From the NCBI GenBank assembly GCA_002633005.1, contig NMRA01000217.1, positions 167,285-231,284 of the forward strand: a DNA stretch of 64,000 nt. The letters run 5' to 3'. A program made the translations under genes and the position numbers. Numbering within the stretch: the stretch's first letter is position 1; every line of letters starts with the position of its first letter. This document shows positions 49,215 through 60,700 of the stretch, one piece after another. Origin of the DNA: Phoronis australis. Its lineage: Eukaryota > Phoronida > Phoronidae. The notes beneath the pieces were generated by a model. It saw only the letters and a list, made by a program, of their open reading frames with translations. It did not search any database and had not been told where the DNA came from.

Positions 49215-49708
49215 GGGAGCGTTCACACTCTACTTCATCCAAAATTTCCACTTTTTACCACCCTCTCCTCCAAGTTCTGTTATCGCACGTCATCGTGATA
49301 TATCCCCGGTGTAGCCTCTAACTACGTCATTTCAGCCAACCCTCTATCCCCTGTTTTTGGAAGAACCAATAATTCGTTGAAAATCCTATCTAGTGTTTCT
49401 ATAGGCTTAATCGTAAGTTGCACTTTCCGCTATTGCATTCCACAATGAAATAAAGTACACCATTTCATCTATAAGGTAAGCCGAATGAAATGAGATCAAA
49501 TCTTGGGAGCGTGAAATGGCGAGTAGCCGGTTTCGGAATTAGTCAATTCCGCTATAAAACGTGAACCAGTCTCTGAAACATAGGTACAGCGATGGAGACT
49601 TTCACACGATGACGTCACCATGAGTGAAACCCTCTCTCTCCCTGTTATAAATTGCCATCTTTTCCAAATACCTCTCCTCATGTGATGACGTAATATGTGA
49701 ACGCTCCC
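49215..49708. mobile_element. MITE with GGGAGCGTTCACA termini
   Basis: The left end GGGAGCGTTCACA is matched at the right by TGTGAACGCTCCC, a perfect 13-bp inverted pair. TGACGTCA/GTGATGACGTAA words and pyrimidine-rich blocks (CCTCTCC) occur on both sides of the interior. It is non-coding. Confidence 0.65.
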
Positions 49709-50269
49709 GAACAATTGGGAATCCAGTGCCCAATGAATTTTATTATAACTTGAGAGATTAAAACTACTGACAATCTTATCAGACATTTTATTACAAAATT
49801 TCAAATGGAATTACAATGACATCATGAATAAATTGTGTAGAAAAGAACTGTCAACCTCATATCAGATTCTAACACTTTTTTCTTTACTTACAAACACATC
49901 CTCACACCCTGCAACTTCTACCAACAAGATCTCATCCACCAACATGTCAATGCAACCTGCATTTTCTTCTTTCCTCACCATCACCTTCGTACAAAATGTT
50001 CTGGTGGCCAACATTCAAATCACAATAGTACAAACCCATCGGATTAAGTGCTTTTAAATTTTGCGCATCACTTTGACGAAGAAAGCAGATAGGATAAGAA
50101 CATCAGTACATTAGAATTGAAATACCTGGGAAAATAAGAACAGTAATCGTTTGTATTGAAAATGAGAACATTTACATGATTTGAAACAAAAGAATTAGAA
50201 AGCTAATAACTTCTGCCTAAATCATAACCACTGTTAGACCTCTAAAAACCTGACGTGCGCTCAGTAGAC

Positions 50270-50390
50270 GCTAGGAGCTACGCTAGGACCTAGCTAAAAC
50301 CAAGTCAAAGTCACGTGTTCTTATTTAAAATACACGGCAATATCCCACGTAATCTCGCTTTTTAGCGAGGTCATAGCGCTACTGAACGGG
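50270..50390 (-). repeat. dispersed repeat family R1
   Basis: CGCTAGGACCTAGCTAAAAC, TTAAAATACACGGCAATATC and CGCTTTTTAGCGAGGTCATA blocks are shared with the copy at 60.54 kb, arranged partly inverted. Confidence 0.45.
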
Positions 50391-50504
50391 AGGCTGTACA
50401 TCGTCGAGGGGATCGCATAATCTTTTCTTGACTACAGAGCCACGGATAGCGTTTTATGGACAATGAAAATTTACAACGGCCACTCACAAGACTGAAATCC
50501 TATT

Positions 50505-50932
50505 TGTATGGACAATAATCTGAAATTAACTAAATATTCACCGAGATAACAACGTGTTGAGAGTATACATCTGTATGTTGAAATTCGCCCAGGCAAGTTC
50601 CACGACTTTTACCGGTATAGATCAAATAACAAAGTCAATACAAGTTACGTTTTATTATTAACAATTTTTAACAAATGCTGAAAACAATTGAAAAGTACTT
50701 GAAGATGCTTCAACTTAAAGGTTGAGACTACTGACAATGATCTCAGAAAATTTGAAAGATTATCCGGGTTCCCTGTCCGATGCACGGGATTACTGTTTTA
50801 AAGGTCGGGTTTTGTGTTTTAAGCTTCGAGGTTCGTGTTTTGCGAGCTGGTTAGCTGTTTTGAAGGTGTGGAGTCGGTTTCCGACACGGGAATAATCTGT
50901 ATTACATCGGGATTCCAGTTTCGATGGAACAC
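50505..50932 (+). mobile_element. truncated copy of the 27.75-kb foldback element
   Basis: It matches 28205-28553 in order: AATCTGAAATTAACTAAATA, ACCGAGATAACAACGTGTTG, a TACGTTTTATTATTAACAAT block, GCTGAAAACAATTGAAAAGT and a final CAGTTTCGATGGAACAC. It has an insertion near 50710-50790. The left half of the element is absent. Confidence 0.6.
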
Positions 50933-51510
50933 TCTGACCTTGCTCGAGTCCAGTTCTGTATTGAAGTTCACGTGTTAATTGCCTGTCAGTAAAAATTGCC
51001 GTTTCCCGATGTCCTTTAGCGGATGCCGTCATGACGTGGGGTATGGCTGCCGTAGTGGGACGTGCGTCTGCCGTCGTACAAGGGTGTGGCATAGGTACAT
51101 ATGTGCGTGTGAGCCGTGGTGGGTATTTTCCATGTTTGTCACTGTAGTTAAGTTTACGGCCTTATGACGTCATACCACCTAGACGGGTGCCTCTGAAGAT
51201 ACAAGGAAACGCGTTTACTGTGAATACGAAATCCAGAATATCTAGTAATAACAGAAATTGTTATAATTATAACAATAATAATAACAATCCGGCATTTGTA
51301 TAAACTTAATCAAACCATTAGCGAGGGTAAATAGTATGGAACTCCTCGCTTATGCGAATTAAAATGTGACATTGAAAAAGTGGACATTCGCTCACAAGTT
51401 ATTTAGTTTGAGTGGCTGTTTTGTTCACAAGACTGATTAGACACTGCTGTAACCGGTAAAAATCGAATATAGCACGCCCCTTCATATCCTTTGTGTCCTT
51501 ACATATAAAG

Positions 51511-51685
51511 TAAACTGAAATGACGAAGTATACGTTCCCCACTGGACAACGACCAGCTGTTTACACTCCCATTTTCGTGAAATCAACATCATTTGAGAAG
51601 ATTTGGATTTCACGAAAAGGAGAGTGTAAACTGTTGGTCGTTGTACAGTAGAGCTGGGGAATCTATATTTCGTCATTTCAGTTTA
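51511..51685. mobile_element. compact foldback (hairpin) element
   Basis: Two arms of about 75-80 bases pair through most of their length around a short loop near 51585-51605. The outer ends are TAAACTGAAATGACGAA and TTCGTCATTTCAGTTTA; inner paired blocks are GACAACGACCA/TGGTCGTTGTAC, GTTTACACTC/GAGTGTAAAC and TTTTCGTGAAATC/GATTTCACGAAAA. Transcribed, it would form a long hairpin. Confidence 0.75.
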
Positions 51686-52038
51686 TTGTATATATACTGC
51701 CAGGAAGGCTTTAACGGGTAAGTTATATACTTCTATTACCGCTGTAACCACCTTGATATGTGTAATCAGTTCTTCATAAGATGTTCCACATAACGTCTAA
51801 CTTTTACAACTAGTCGTGACTGGAAAACGTCATTTTGTGACATTTCCAACCTCATCAATCTATTAATCATGAACGTTGCCCAGCTAACATCTGTATGTAA
51901 TGCTCTGCCTATCAACTGTGTGAGAATTTCTCGAGGATATCACGAATAAGTGTAACTCTACCAAACATTTTTGTGTGATGGTCCTAATGCTTACGAATTG
52001 ATTTCGTTTGATAAAGCCATTTCAAGGGATGGTCTTAC

Positions 52039-52260
52039 GTGGGAGTACTGAGTTGACTGATGTCCACATTGATCGTTTTACAGTTGGTATGAAGCTCAAC
52101 CATGGCTGTCGAGCCGGTAGCTTCCTTTACGATGCCTATGTGCCCCTTAAATGGACCGTAGATGATGCGTACAGTTTGGTACAAGAGCGTTGAGTGCCTC
52201 CTACCATTACTTCGGCCCCGCCCAGCACCACCATCACCCCGCCCACCGCCGGCACAGCCA
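52039..52260 (-). CDS. isolated exon encoding an SPT5-type KOW domain
   Basis: The exon is bounded by an acceptor (TATATCAG at 52261) and a donor (GTAAGA at 52038). It is 222 bases long, with phase 2 at both ends, so it could be skipped or moved without shifting frame. It encodes a Gly/Arg-rich linker ([13 protein letters not shown]) and then [29 protein letters not shown] and TINVD. This closely follows the last internal KOW domain of the elongation factor SPT5 (SUPT5H), which binds RNA polymerase II and nascent RNA. No other SPT5 exon, such as NGN or the other KOWs, is visible on either side within the window. It may be an internal exon of a gene with very long introns or a displaced fragment. 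The reading frame is intact. Confidence 0.55.
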
Positions 52261-52367
52261 CTGATATAGGGTGTAATGAAGCTTAGCTTGGTGGGCCTTG
52301 TGCGCTGCTGTAAAGACAAGAACAAGCAAACATGGAAGAAACATGGTCGATCAATCATGTTATTTAA

Positions 52368-52735
52368 AAGGATACTAAACCCTACAGAAAGTATTTTGAT
52401 GATTTCAATCAATCTTCGTTCTGTCATCTGCTAATGCATCATTGGCGTCAATCTCCCAACAAGTTAAAGGCAAAAATCAACTAAAAATTTAATACCCCTA
52501 TGTCTCAGATTGGATATTATGGTCCTTGGTGGGTGGTCTTTTCCCGCAGTTGCCGTATAATTCATTAAAAGCGTAGGTCACGCTTGCCCGTTTAGCAGAC
52601 TTTGAAAAGAGTTTTCAAATTCATCTCCGGCTTGCCGATGATTACAGAGCATCATTTTGTTTCAGAGATGTGGATGGAAAGATTGTTTTTAATATCTGTT
52701 AATAGGCTAAAACCGGGTTTGGTATCATTTTAAGA
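52368..52735 (+). repeat. interspersed repeat family K, copy D
   Basis: This is the most complete copy: GGATACTAAACCCTACAG start, TCTGTCATCTGCTAATGCAT, TTATGGTCCTTGGTGGGTGG, CACGCTTGCCCGTTTAGCAG and CCGGGTTTGGTATCATTTTA end. It lies just upstream (in - strand terms) of the SPT5-like exon. Confidence 0.6.
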
Positions 52736-52873
52736 ATAGCTTCCTCTCACCTGTGGGTATGGATACATGGAGGACACATGGTGTCTGTTCCCCTATTTAC
52801 AACAAGTGTTAACCCAAAGGAATTATGGAGTTGGATTAAAGTACCCATTCTGCCGCATCCGATTCCGTACATA

Positions 52874-52914
52874 CTCCCTCTCCCTCTCCCCCTCCCTCCC
52901 TTCCATCCCTCCCT

Positions 52915-52955
<41 letters not shown>
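52874..52955 (+). repeat. CCCTC/CT pyrimidine microsatellite
   Basis: CCCTCT and CCTCCCT repeats pass into an uninterrupted (CT)n run of about 35 bases. The strand asymmetry is complete (all C/T). Confidence 0.95.
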
Positions 52956-52957
<2 letters not shown>

Positions 52958-53043
52958 CATGTGAGCACCCAGACTAAAATAAAGGGGGGCTCGAATTTTT
53001 GAGGATGTGGACCTTTACTAAAGAAAAAAAACGAAGTCAACAC

Positions 53044-54753
53044 GAGGTTCGTTCAGGCGGAACTGGGGGGTGGGGTTCGGTAAAAATATGGTGGCATCCA
53101 GAGAAGGGGGGGGGGTGACGATAGCAAGGGGGTAGGTTGGCGAAGTCAAATTGATCGGCACTGCGTTGTTTCGATGGATCAGTGCAGACTACCAAAGCAA
53201 TTGCAATCTCGTTGGAGACGGCGATTATGTCGCTATAACAATACGCAGGATAAAATGTCGATGAATTCATGAGACCTTCATCCCCGGTTTCGGGACAGCT
53301 TGGATTTCGGCAAATTAGTTGTTTGCAAAATTAGTGTCCAGTTATCTAAAAAGTCATTGTAGTTGCTAATGTATGTCCAAATATCCCGGAATGTTTTTCA
53401 TTTAGAGCACACATACTAAGACAAATTCCTCCATAAATGGGAACCGTGGAGATTCCCGGGGATATGGGCTGGGCGTGGCTCCGCGTAGCATCCAAATCGG
53501 TTGGCATTGGGCAGGGGCTGGTATCCTGGGAACGTTAGGGATGACGGAAGCTTCTCAATATTTGCTCACCTGGGTCATACAGCGGTCCAGTGCACGTCTA
53601 ATACACCCCGTGCTGTAGCTCTTCTGGACTGGGTCTGGGGGACATGTAGCCAGGGCATTTTCAAAGTCATCTTGCCTGAAGAAATGAAACTTGTTTATTA
53701 TTGGAATTGAAGAGGCTTTAATACAGCCTTCCATCACAAAGACCACTTTTGATGCAGGTCCCTTACCACTATGAAATTGAACTCAAATCATTCCTTTGTG
53801 AAATTAGAGGTGATTTTAGGGATTCGAACGAATTGGCGCCGCCCACGGACTCAACAAATAAGTCACTAATAGTTCTTTAAAAACTCAGAAATCACTTCTC
53901 ACGGGAGTAAGGAACAAGTTGAGGCCAAGTTTACAGCTGTAATTATAAGCTGTCTAAATCTAAAGTTCGCCTCTTGGACGGAGCTCGGATTTGTAGCCAA
54001 CGACTTTAAACGGAATTGATAGCTAGCATGACGATGACAACGATGACGATGCTGGTAATAATAACAAGAAGGGTATAGGTACTCCTAATCTCAAGACCTG
54101 GTGCTGTTCAGTCTGTTGTTAGCATTTCCAGCGCTTGTGTCTACTGAAAAATGATGTTGAGGTTGACACTTGAAGGTTTGTTACTGCTCGTATCGGTCAG
54201 TACTAAGCAATCGTGTGTAAGGCAATTCTAATTCGCCTATACAAGACTGTGTACATATCTATACACATAAGCTATAGTGTAACAGCATGGGGTTTCTGGC
54301 TCTTAGCATACTAATTAAAAGTACTTTAAAGAAGATATAATAGAGCTTGAGAAAAGTAAGCACAGTCGCGCTTCCAATTCAGTAGATTTCATTATACCGC
54401 ACATGCACCTTTCGAGGCCCATTTGCCTGTGTCTGAACGTGTTTGCATTAGTGTTGATCGCACTTGCCTTGCCTTAGCGCTACCACTAGGTGCCCCATTT
54501 GGCGTGCCTTTTGCCTATTGTTTGTATGCGTGAATTAATTGTTTAATTAATCTTCAATTGAATACACCTCAGTATCTACCTTTTTAAGTGAGAAGTAAAC
54601 CTTACAAAACGGTTATCTCACTCAAAGGCTTTGCAAGTATGAATTCGGATATTGAACCAGTTCCATATACGAGTACACGGGCAGACGGTTTCGAGTGTAT
54701 GCATGCGCATATAAGCGGCACTCAATAAATCCATTGAAAGGAAAGGGCGACTG
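53044..54753. other. intergenic, nothing recognised
   Basis: Near 52.98-53.11 kb are blocks shared with the hAT-like MITE of 23.2 kb and a G-run. A short GATGACAACGATGACGATG tract lies at about 54.03 kb. No gene is supported. Confidence 0.5.
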
Positions 54754-54759
54754 TTTATT
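54754..54759 (-). terminator. poly(A) signal of the BTB-kelch gene
   Basis: AATAAA on the - strand overlaps the TAA stop of the last exon. This supports the exon at 54755-54988 as terminal, although a possible donor (CTG|GTAAAT) lies inside it. Confidence 0.45.
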
Positions 54760-57700
54760 TTTTATATCCAATCGTCCCTTGCGTGAGGACCTTCTTCAAT
54801 GCAAATGATAAACTTGACAGCATGTAAAACAGTGTACGAATACTTTGAATTTTTTCTAACCTGAGAGAAGTGGGAAGTGGTTTGTATTTACCAGTAGTGC
54901 AATGCTGGCACGCTGGCGGGCACGTTGCAGAGGTGGCTGGGATTCGCATGACTATTGGTCGAAGTTGGTTTTGGAAACAATCCGGGATCTAAAAGAAATG
55001 AATACATGAACTCATGCTTAGCCCTAACTCCAAACCTAAAGGTAACCCTACGCAACCGTTCCTCACCCTAACGCTAATCCTACCCAATCACTCCTCATCC
55101 TAACGCTAACCCTCACGCTGGCCCTATCAATGACCATAACTCTAAACTTTCTTGGATGACGTCATTTCCGCCTGGTGTCTGATTCTATTCTGTATGATAC
55201 TGCCGAATTTGGCCATTCCTCACTCTGGTGGTGACGGCAGCAGATGGTTGTGGAGATGCTGGTAAGTATACCCGAGTGTAAAATATACATTATGAACACT
55301 ATCGTTGGACCACTGCAAGCATTAAGTAGCAAGTGTAACACCACAAAAAGCACGGGAAAATATAGTCAAAAAGCATAACTACCTTTGCAATTTTCTTCCA
55401 TCTGTTGGTGTATTCATACAGCTGTCCTTTAAGAACTGAATAAACCACGCCATTGTGTATCGTCCCAAAAAGTACACTTTGGTACGTTACGTCGTTTGGT
55501 GGCGGTATGTATCGATCGGCAGCCTTCCACTGGCGGTCAGCGTAATCAAACTCGGTGCCGTGATCGTTGCCAAACACGAACACTTTTCCATCAATTTCAC
55601 TGGTGCATATTAATTGCCCATACCTTGATCCCGATGAACAGTCCTCAAATTCTCCAGTTTGAATGTGGTACAACAGGCAAATGTCCTCGCCAAAAATCAA
55701 TATGGCTTCGTTCATTAACGGAATGGTAGAAACACTGCAAGGTTTTTTTAACGGGGTTATTGCAATTCTTTTGAATTCTTGATCGGGACGAGTTGGGAAA
55801 AGCTTCAAACACCGTTGAAACTCAGATACAGAACACAAGAAACCACCGCATGATATCATGGCCACGTTTTCCATCTTGTCCTTGAAGCGATTAAAATTCT
55901 GAGAACTGAACCACGTACCGGCTGTGCTATCGAACTGAAGCATCGGTGCTGCCGCAGGTTTAAGGCAGTCCATAAGAACGATGTTATTGTCGACAACATT
56001 CAGGTAGCTAACTTGATAAACATTTGGAGGCATTGGTAACTTCACCCAACGTTCTTCACAAATGGAGTATAGCAAATGCTCGTTGCTGCGGAAAGTACAT
56101 GTACCACAGACGACAACAACGTCTTTAAAGCCTGGGATAATGCGACCGTCTAGTTTATCAGACTCGTACTTGTCAATGATTGATTCACAACGGGGGCTTT
56201 TCATGACATGTTCATTCTTTTCGATTAGTGACATGTCGTCTGGCGAGATGAATTCGAGTTTCAATGCAGAAAATAGATCGTCAAAATAAACAACCCGTTC
56301 ATCACGTTTGTGATTAACCCAACGATCGATCAACTCAAAGAATTTAGCTGGAGTAAAATAGCTTAGTTCAAGATCTTGGACAAGGTCGATCAAGACTTTA
56401 AACGGGACTTCTAGAATATGACTCTTGGAAATGCCTGCGAACTGAGTATACAGGTGTTTGTCCATCCCCTTGAGACCAAAGCTCTTTGCTACCCAGTGAA
56501 CCTGGAGAAAGTCTTCTTCGTTGATAGCATACCCACTATTTGGAAACATAAGCTCGTGTTTTCCAGTGTAGAGACACTCCAGCGCCAGCTTCACACATTT
56601 CTTGTCAAAGTCACTCAAATCTATCACACCTACAATGTATGCAAAACAAGAACAGGGAGGAGCGTAATTGGTTACACGGAGTAGCACACTATAGCGAATT
56701 TTTTGCCGTCAACAAAGACGGAGGCTTAAAATCGTCTTGCAGAGGATATGTATAACTTTGTCAAGGACACATTATGAAAGATTGTATATAGAGTTAAGTA
56801 AAACGTTACGTAGAGAAATTTTAAGAAGGTTTTTAGAGGAGAAGTTAGTTTTAAAGTTCCTAGAATTCTTGGTTTGGAAATTACAAAGGAAAGTTCTCAA
56901 GGTAGGCGGGCTGCCCCACCTTACCATACCATGATTTTTGTCACTGCCCCCCCGTGATGGTGGGGCGTCACAGTGCCAGATTATCCGTTATGTAAATAAC
57001 CTACAGCTTGGGATCCCGCGCAAAATACGGGCCCCATCTCAACAGATGCTATGCAAAAGCGACCGGGAGGCACTCTGGTAAGCAAAAAAGTTACAACTTG
57101 GAGCCTCGCACGAAACAGAGACCTGTTTGTCATTACAGGCCCCCTTAAAAGCTGTGACGACCGAAGGTGGAGTTGGAAAATTGTGTCGGCCCCGTCTCTT
57201 CGCCACATGTGCCCCACAAAAGTCGTGGCCACCAGAGTAGCACCTGAAAATTTGTGACGATAGGAGGGAGTAATAATTGGGATCGAGGCATCGTCTTGTT
57301 GGCACAGGGGCTCCTAGTCGAAAATTGTGGCCACCGGGGGCAGTTCAAAAGTTATGAAGAAAGGACGAATGGTATCGACAAGAGCCTCAAATTTTCATAG
57401 CTTGGGGACGTGAGAAACCTTAATCCGGCACTGCTCGTACTATTATTTAGCATGTGTTGACATATTCATGCTCAATAACTGCAGTGTGTCAGGTTACACT
57501 CGCTTTCTTTTGCAAAGTAATAATCAAAGAAATTAAATTTGTTCGGCGTCTGGACTATGGTAGTTATTAAAATCCTTAGTAACAACAAAGTTAATCAATT
57601 CAACAGCGGCTCAGTGGCATATAGTCACATTGTGATCATTGCAAATGCAACGCCTGTTCGTCGAACTCTTCCAAAAATGTTTACGGACGGGAAGAAACGG

Positions 57701-60700
57701 GAAACTTTGTTTAAAAATATTCCTCATTGCGACATCGCACGTGACGTTCTTACTAAGACTGTAAATAGTGTCTGCTCTGTTTATTCGGTTCTCATTTAGT
57801 TTCAACCCGTTTTCTCAAAATGCTGAACATGCTGAGAATTACCTCGGTGTGGGAGGGGCCTTAGATAAAAATACTGGATTTACTTTCCGATCAGTTTGAC
57901 TGGCGTTGTGTCTAGATGGATAACGTTGCATCAGGAATAAGATGATCGTACGAACAAAAGTTGCCCGCCTCTTCGTGTAAGGGTAAGTTATGCCCGATGA
58001 ACATCAAATGCCGATGGGGACAGAGTTTGCGTTAAGGCGGAAGTAATCGATTATGATCAGCCATGGACTGCATTATGCATGTATATAGTTCAGAGTGGCT
58101 TTCTTATTCTCATCATTTCCGCTTGAACACAGGTCGGGTGACTGGTTTCCCATGTAGGCGTTCTTCTGACCTAGGGTTAATTCAAGAGGTTTTAATCTAG
58201 TTTTCAAAAGAATAAGACATTAACCTTGAAAATATGCGTACTTGCTTTGTCCCTACCTGAATCAATGGCTGCGTTCCCGTTTCTGCATCGTTCTTCTAAA
58301 CTATGGCGCCATAAAGCGAGGACAGGTTGATGAACGGCAAGTTCCTGTGCAAAAATATTTTTATTATGTGAAATCGGCTACAAACCCACGTTCCGTCTCT
58401 TACCGCTACAGAATTGGTCTCAAGTTGTTTCATTCTCTAATGAGAATTGATTTTTGATTCAGCAAAGAACTGAAACAATAATTGTTATTTATCGAAACTA
58501 TGTTGAAATAATAAAGTGAGACGCCGCGACAACTATACTTCTACAGCGTGTTTTATGACCAAATTTTTTCTAAGTTAATACCGAAATGCGAGCTAAGTTA
58601 AGACCGAAGGAACACACAGTCGCTTTTTGGTCTTTGGTCTAATAGAGAACGTTTTCTATGACGTCATCAATTAGGTCATCCGCCATATTGGAGGACAAAC
58701 ATTTCAGTAGGGTTGTGGAATCGTGAAGCAAAGACACAATTTTAGTTGAATTCGAATTGTTGGCAGAATGTACTCAGTATAATAGTGAATTTTTGTGCAA
58801 TAGTTTGCTGCTCGAGCACGGGGTGACAGAGGTGTTAAGTCGTTCTATCGTCTTCCAAAAATTATTTACCATCGAGGGGAAAAGACCTAAGAATTGTCTC
58901 TGAATAGGGCAGTCCTATCAATTATTTTTTTGTTTTGAAGAAATTCTTCGGAAAGATAAATACTCAAAAAGTACCGAGAGTGGCGTAGATGAAGGAATAT
59001 CCCACGAGACATTATTCCGCGAACTCTGACAACAGCAATGGGGCCAGTTGGACACAGTGCTTGCCTTACGCTACTTGCTCGCAGCGTCACGTTTCCTGAT
59101 TTGAAGAATTGTCAACATCACCTTTTATAAACGTCGGCATAAAAGATTCAAAGTTCGTATAAGATTAAAAGGGTATTAAACCATGCTTTCATGATTAATA
59201 CCAAAAATTGCTTCCGTCGCCTGTTACATGTATTGTATTTAGTACTTACCTGGAAAGATCAAAGCTTCGTTCAGCTAAAACTCTGTCCTCATTGTGTTGG
59301 TGGTTTGAGACACGCAACCTTTCCCAACCTAGCTACTGGTTACTGTCCATGGGCGGTGCACCATAGGGGGCTGGGAGGCTATAGCTTCCATTTTTTTCAG
59401 TGCTGTGCCGCCCATGTACACTTGACGAGATACACTGTATCAGCTTTTGTAAGGACTCGCCGAACTTGAATGAAACTTTTAATGATTGGCAAAGGTCTAC
59501 AGGGCATTGTTTTGTTTCAAAATTATAAATGTAAATTTGGTCTTAATATTCGTTAGTAGTCAAAATTCAGGCTTAGTACAACTTAAGTAAAATATGTCAA
59601 ATTGACCAAAAACGCCTTCAAAATGCAGTATTCCCATTCAACATGGCGATTTCTTCATTTACAAAGACTGCTCCTCCACATATTACTCTTGCTTACCCCG
59701 TCGCCGACCTTGATGGTCACGTCACAAAATGGCGATTTCTCTAGGCATTGGCTCCACAAAAGGTTATCGAGATTTGATAACCAGTCTTTGTCAAACCTGC
59801 ATCCAGGCCCATTTTGCACTTCCATGTGCTTTTTTAGATTATCAAGCATCAGGTAGTCTGCCACCACGGCAACATTTTCCCTCCACTCTTGGGCTGCATC
59901 CCAGACTCCTGTGTACATGTACTTCAGAACAAACTTCATGGTCGAGAAGTCAAAGTGGTTCAAGTTGATGGTACCTGGAGGAACAGTCAAGTGATTTTTA
60001 CAGATTTTCAGGATTTTTTGTGTTTGCAGTCTTGAGAAGAAATGCGACCGAAATGATTTAAAGGTATTATACTCAAAACTGAAAGGCTCAGTGTCAATAA
60101 AAATCCAATTTCTGCCATAACATTCATACATGTACGTAGGCCAACCCAGCAATACAACAGTATACAGCAAAGTTAGTTTTGCCACTAGCTTGTTTGCTAG
60201 TACTGCACCTGCAAACTTAAACAAGCTGGAGAGTATTGCAAATGTGGAGAGTCATTTTAAGTTGGGGAGAGTTGCCGTTATCGTAAGGCTTAAAAGTACA
60301 TTCTCGGCGGGAAATATAATTTCACAGAAATAAACACTAGCCTGGAATCAAAATCACTACATACGCAAAAGCAGCCTCGGACAGCCAATCAGCTAGCTGA
60401 ATGAAGACTATCACTGCGGTTTTGAAAGACTGTTGTAATAATTTGTTTATTGTTTCACCTCGAGGTCATGAATCATACTTTGATGACTGTTCAGACTATT
60501 TCTTTGTTTGGATTCAAATCACGTAACCGCGAAACCACCCCCGAGTTCAGCCGCGAACGCTAGGACCTCGTTAAAAAGCAAGACTTCGCGAGATAACGTG
60601 AGATATTGCTGTATATTTTAAATGAGAACGCGTAACTTAGGGAAGATTTTAGTGAGGTCTAACCGTAGGTCCTAAAGGTACAGAACTTGCGGGGCCGAGT

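Noticed and set aside
52747-53043. Arg-Glu repeat protein on the minus strand
   Set aside because: It is a translation of the CT/CCCT microsatellite.
57539-57799. Plus-strand frame with HIVIIANATPVRRTL resembling a BTB middle
   Set aside because: It is on the wrong strand for the gene, lacks splice borders and the rest of the fold; likely chance.
59975-60224. Extension of the third BTB-kelch exon upstream, where the open frame gives a BTB-like RSHFFSRL stretch
   Set aside because: A strong acceptor (GTTCCTCCAG) at 59975 and the micro-exon at 61460-61544, which fits phase and carries the expected AH-x-x-IL motif, explain the domain better.
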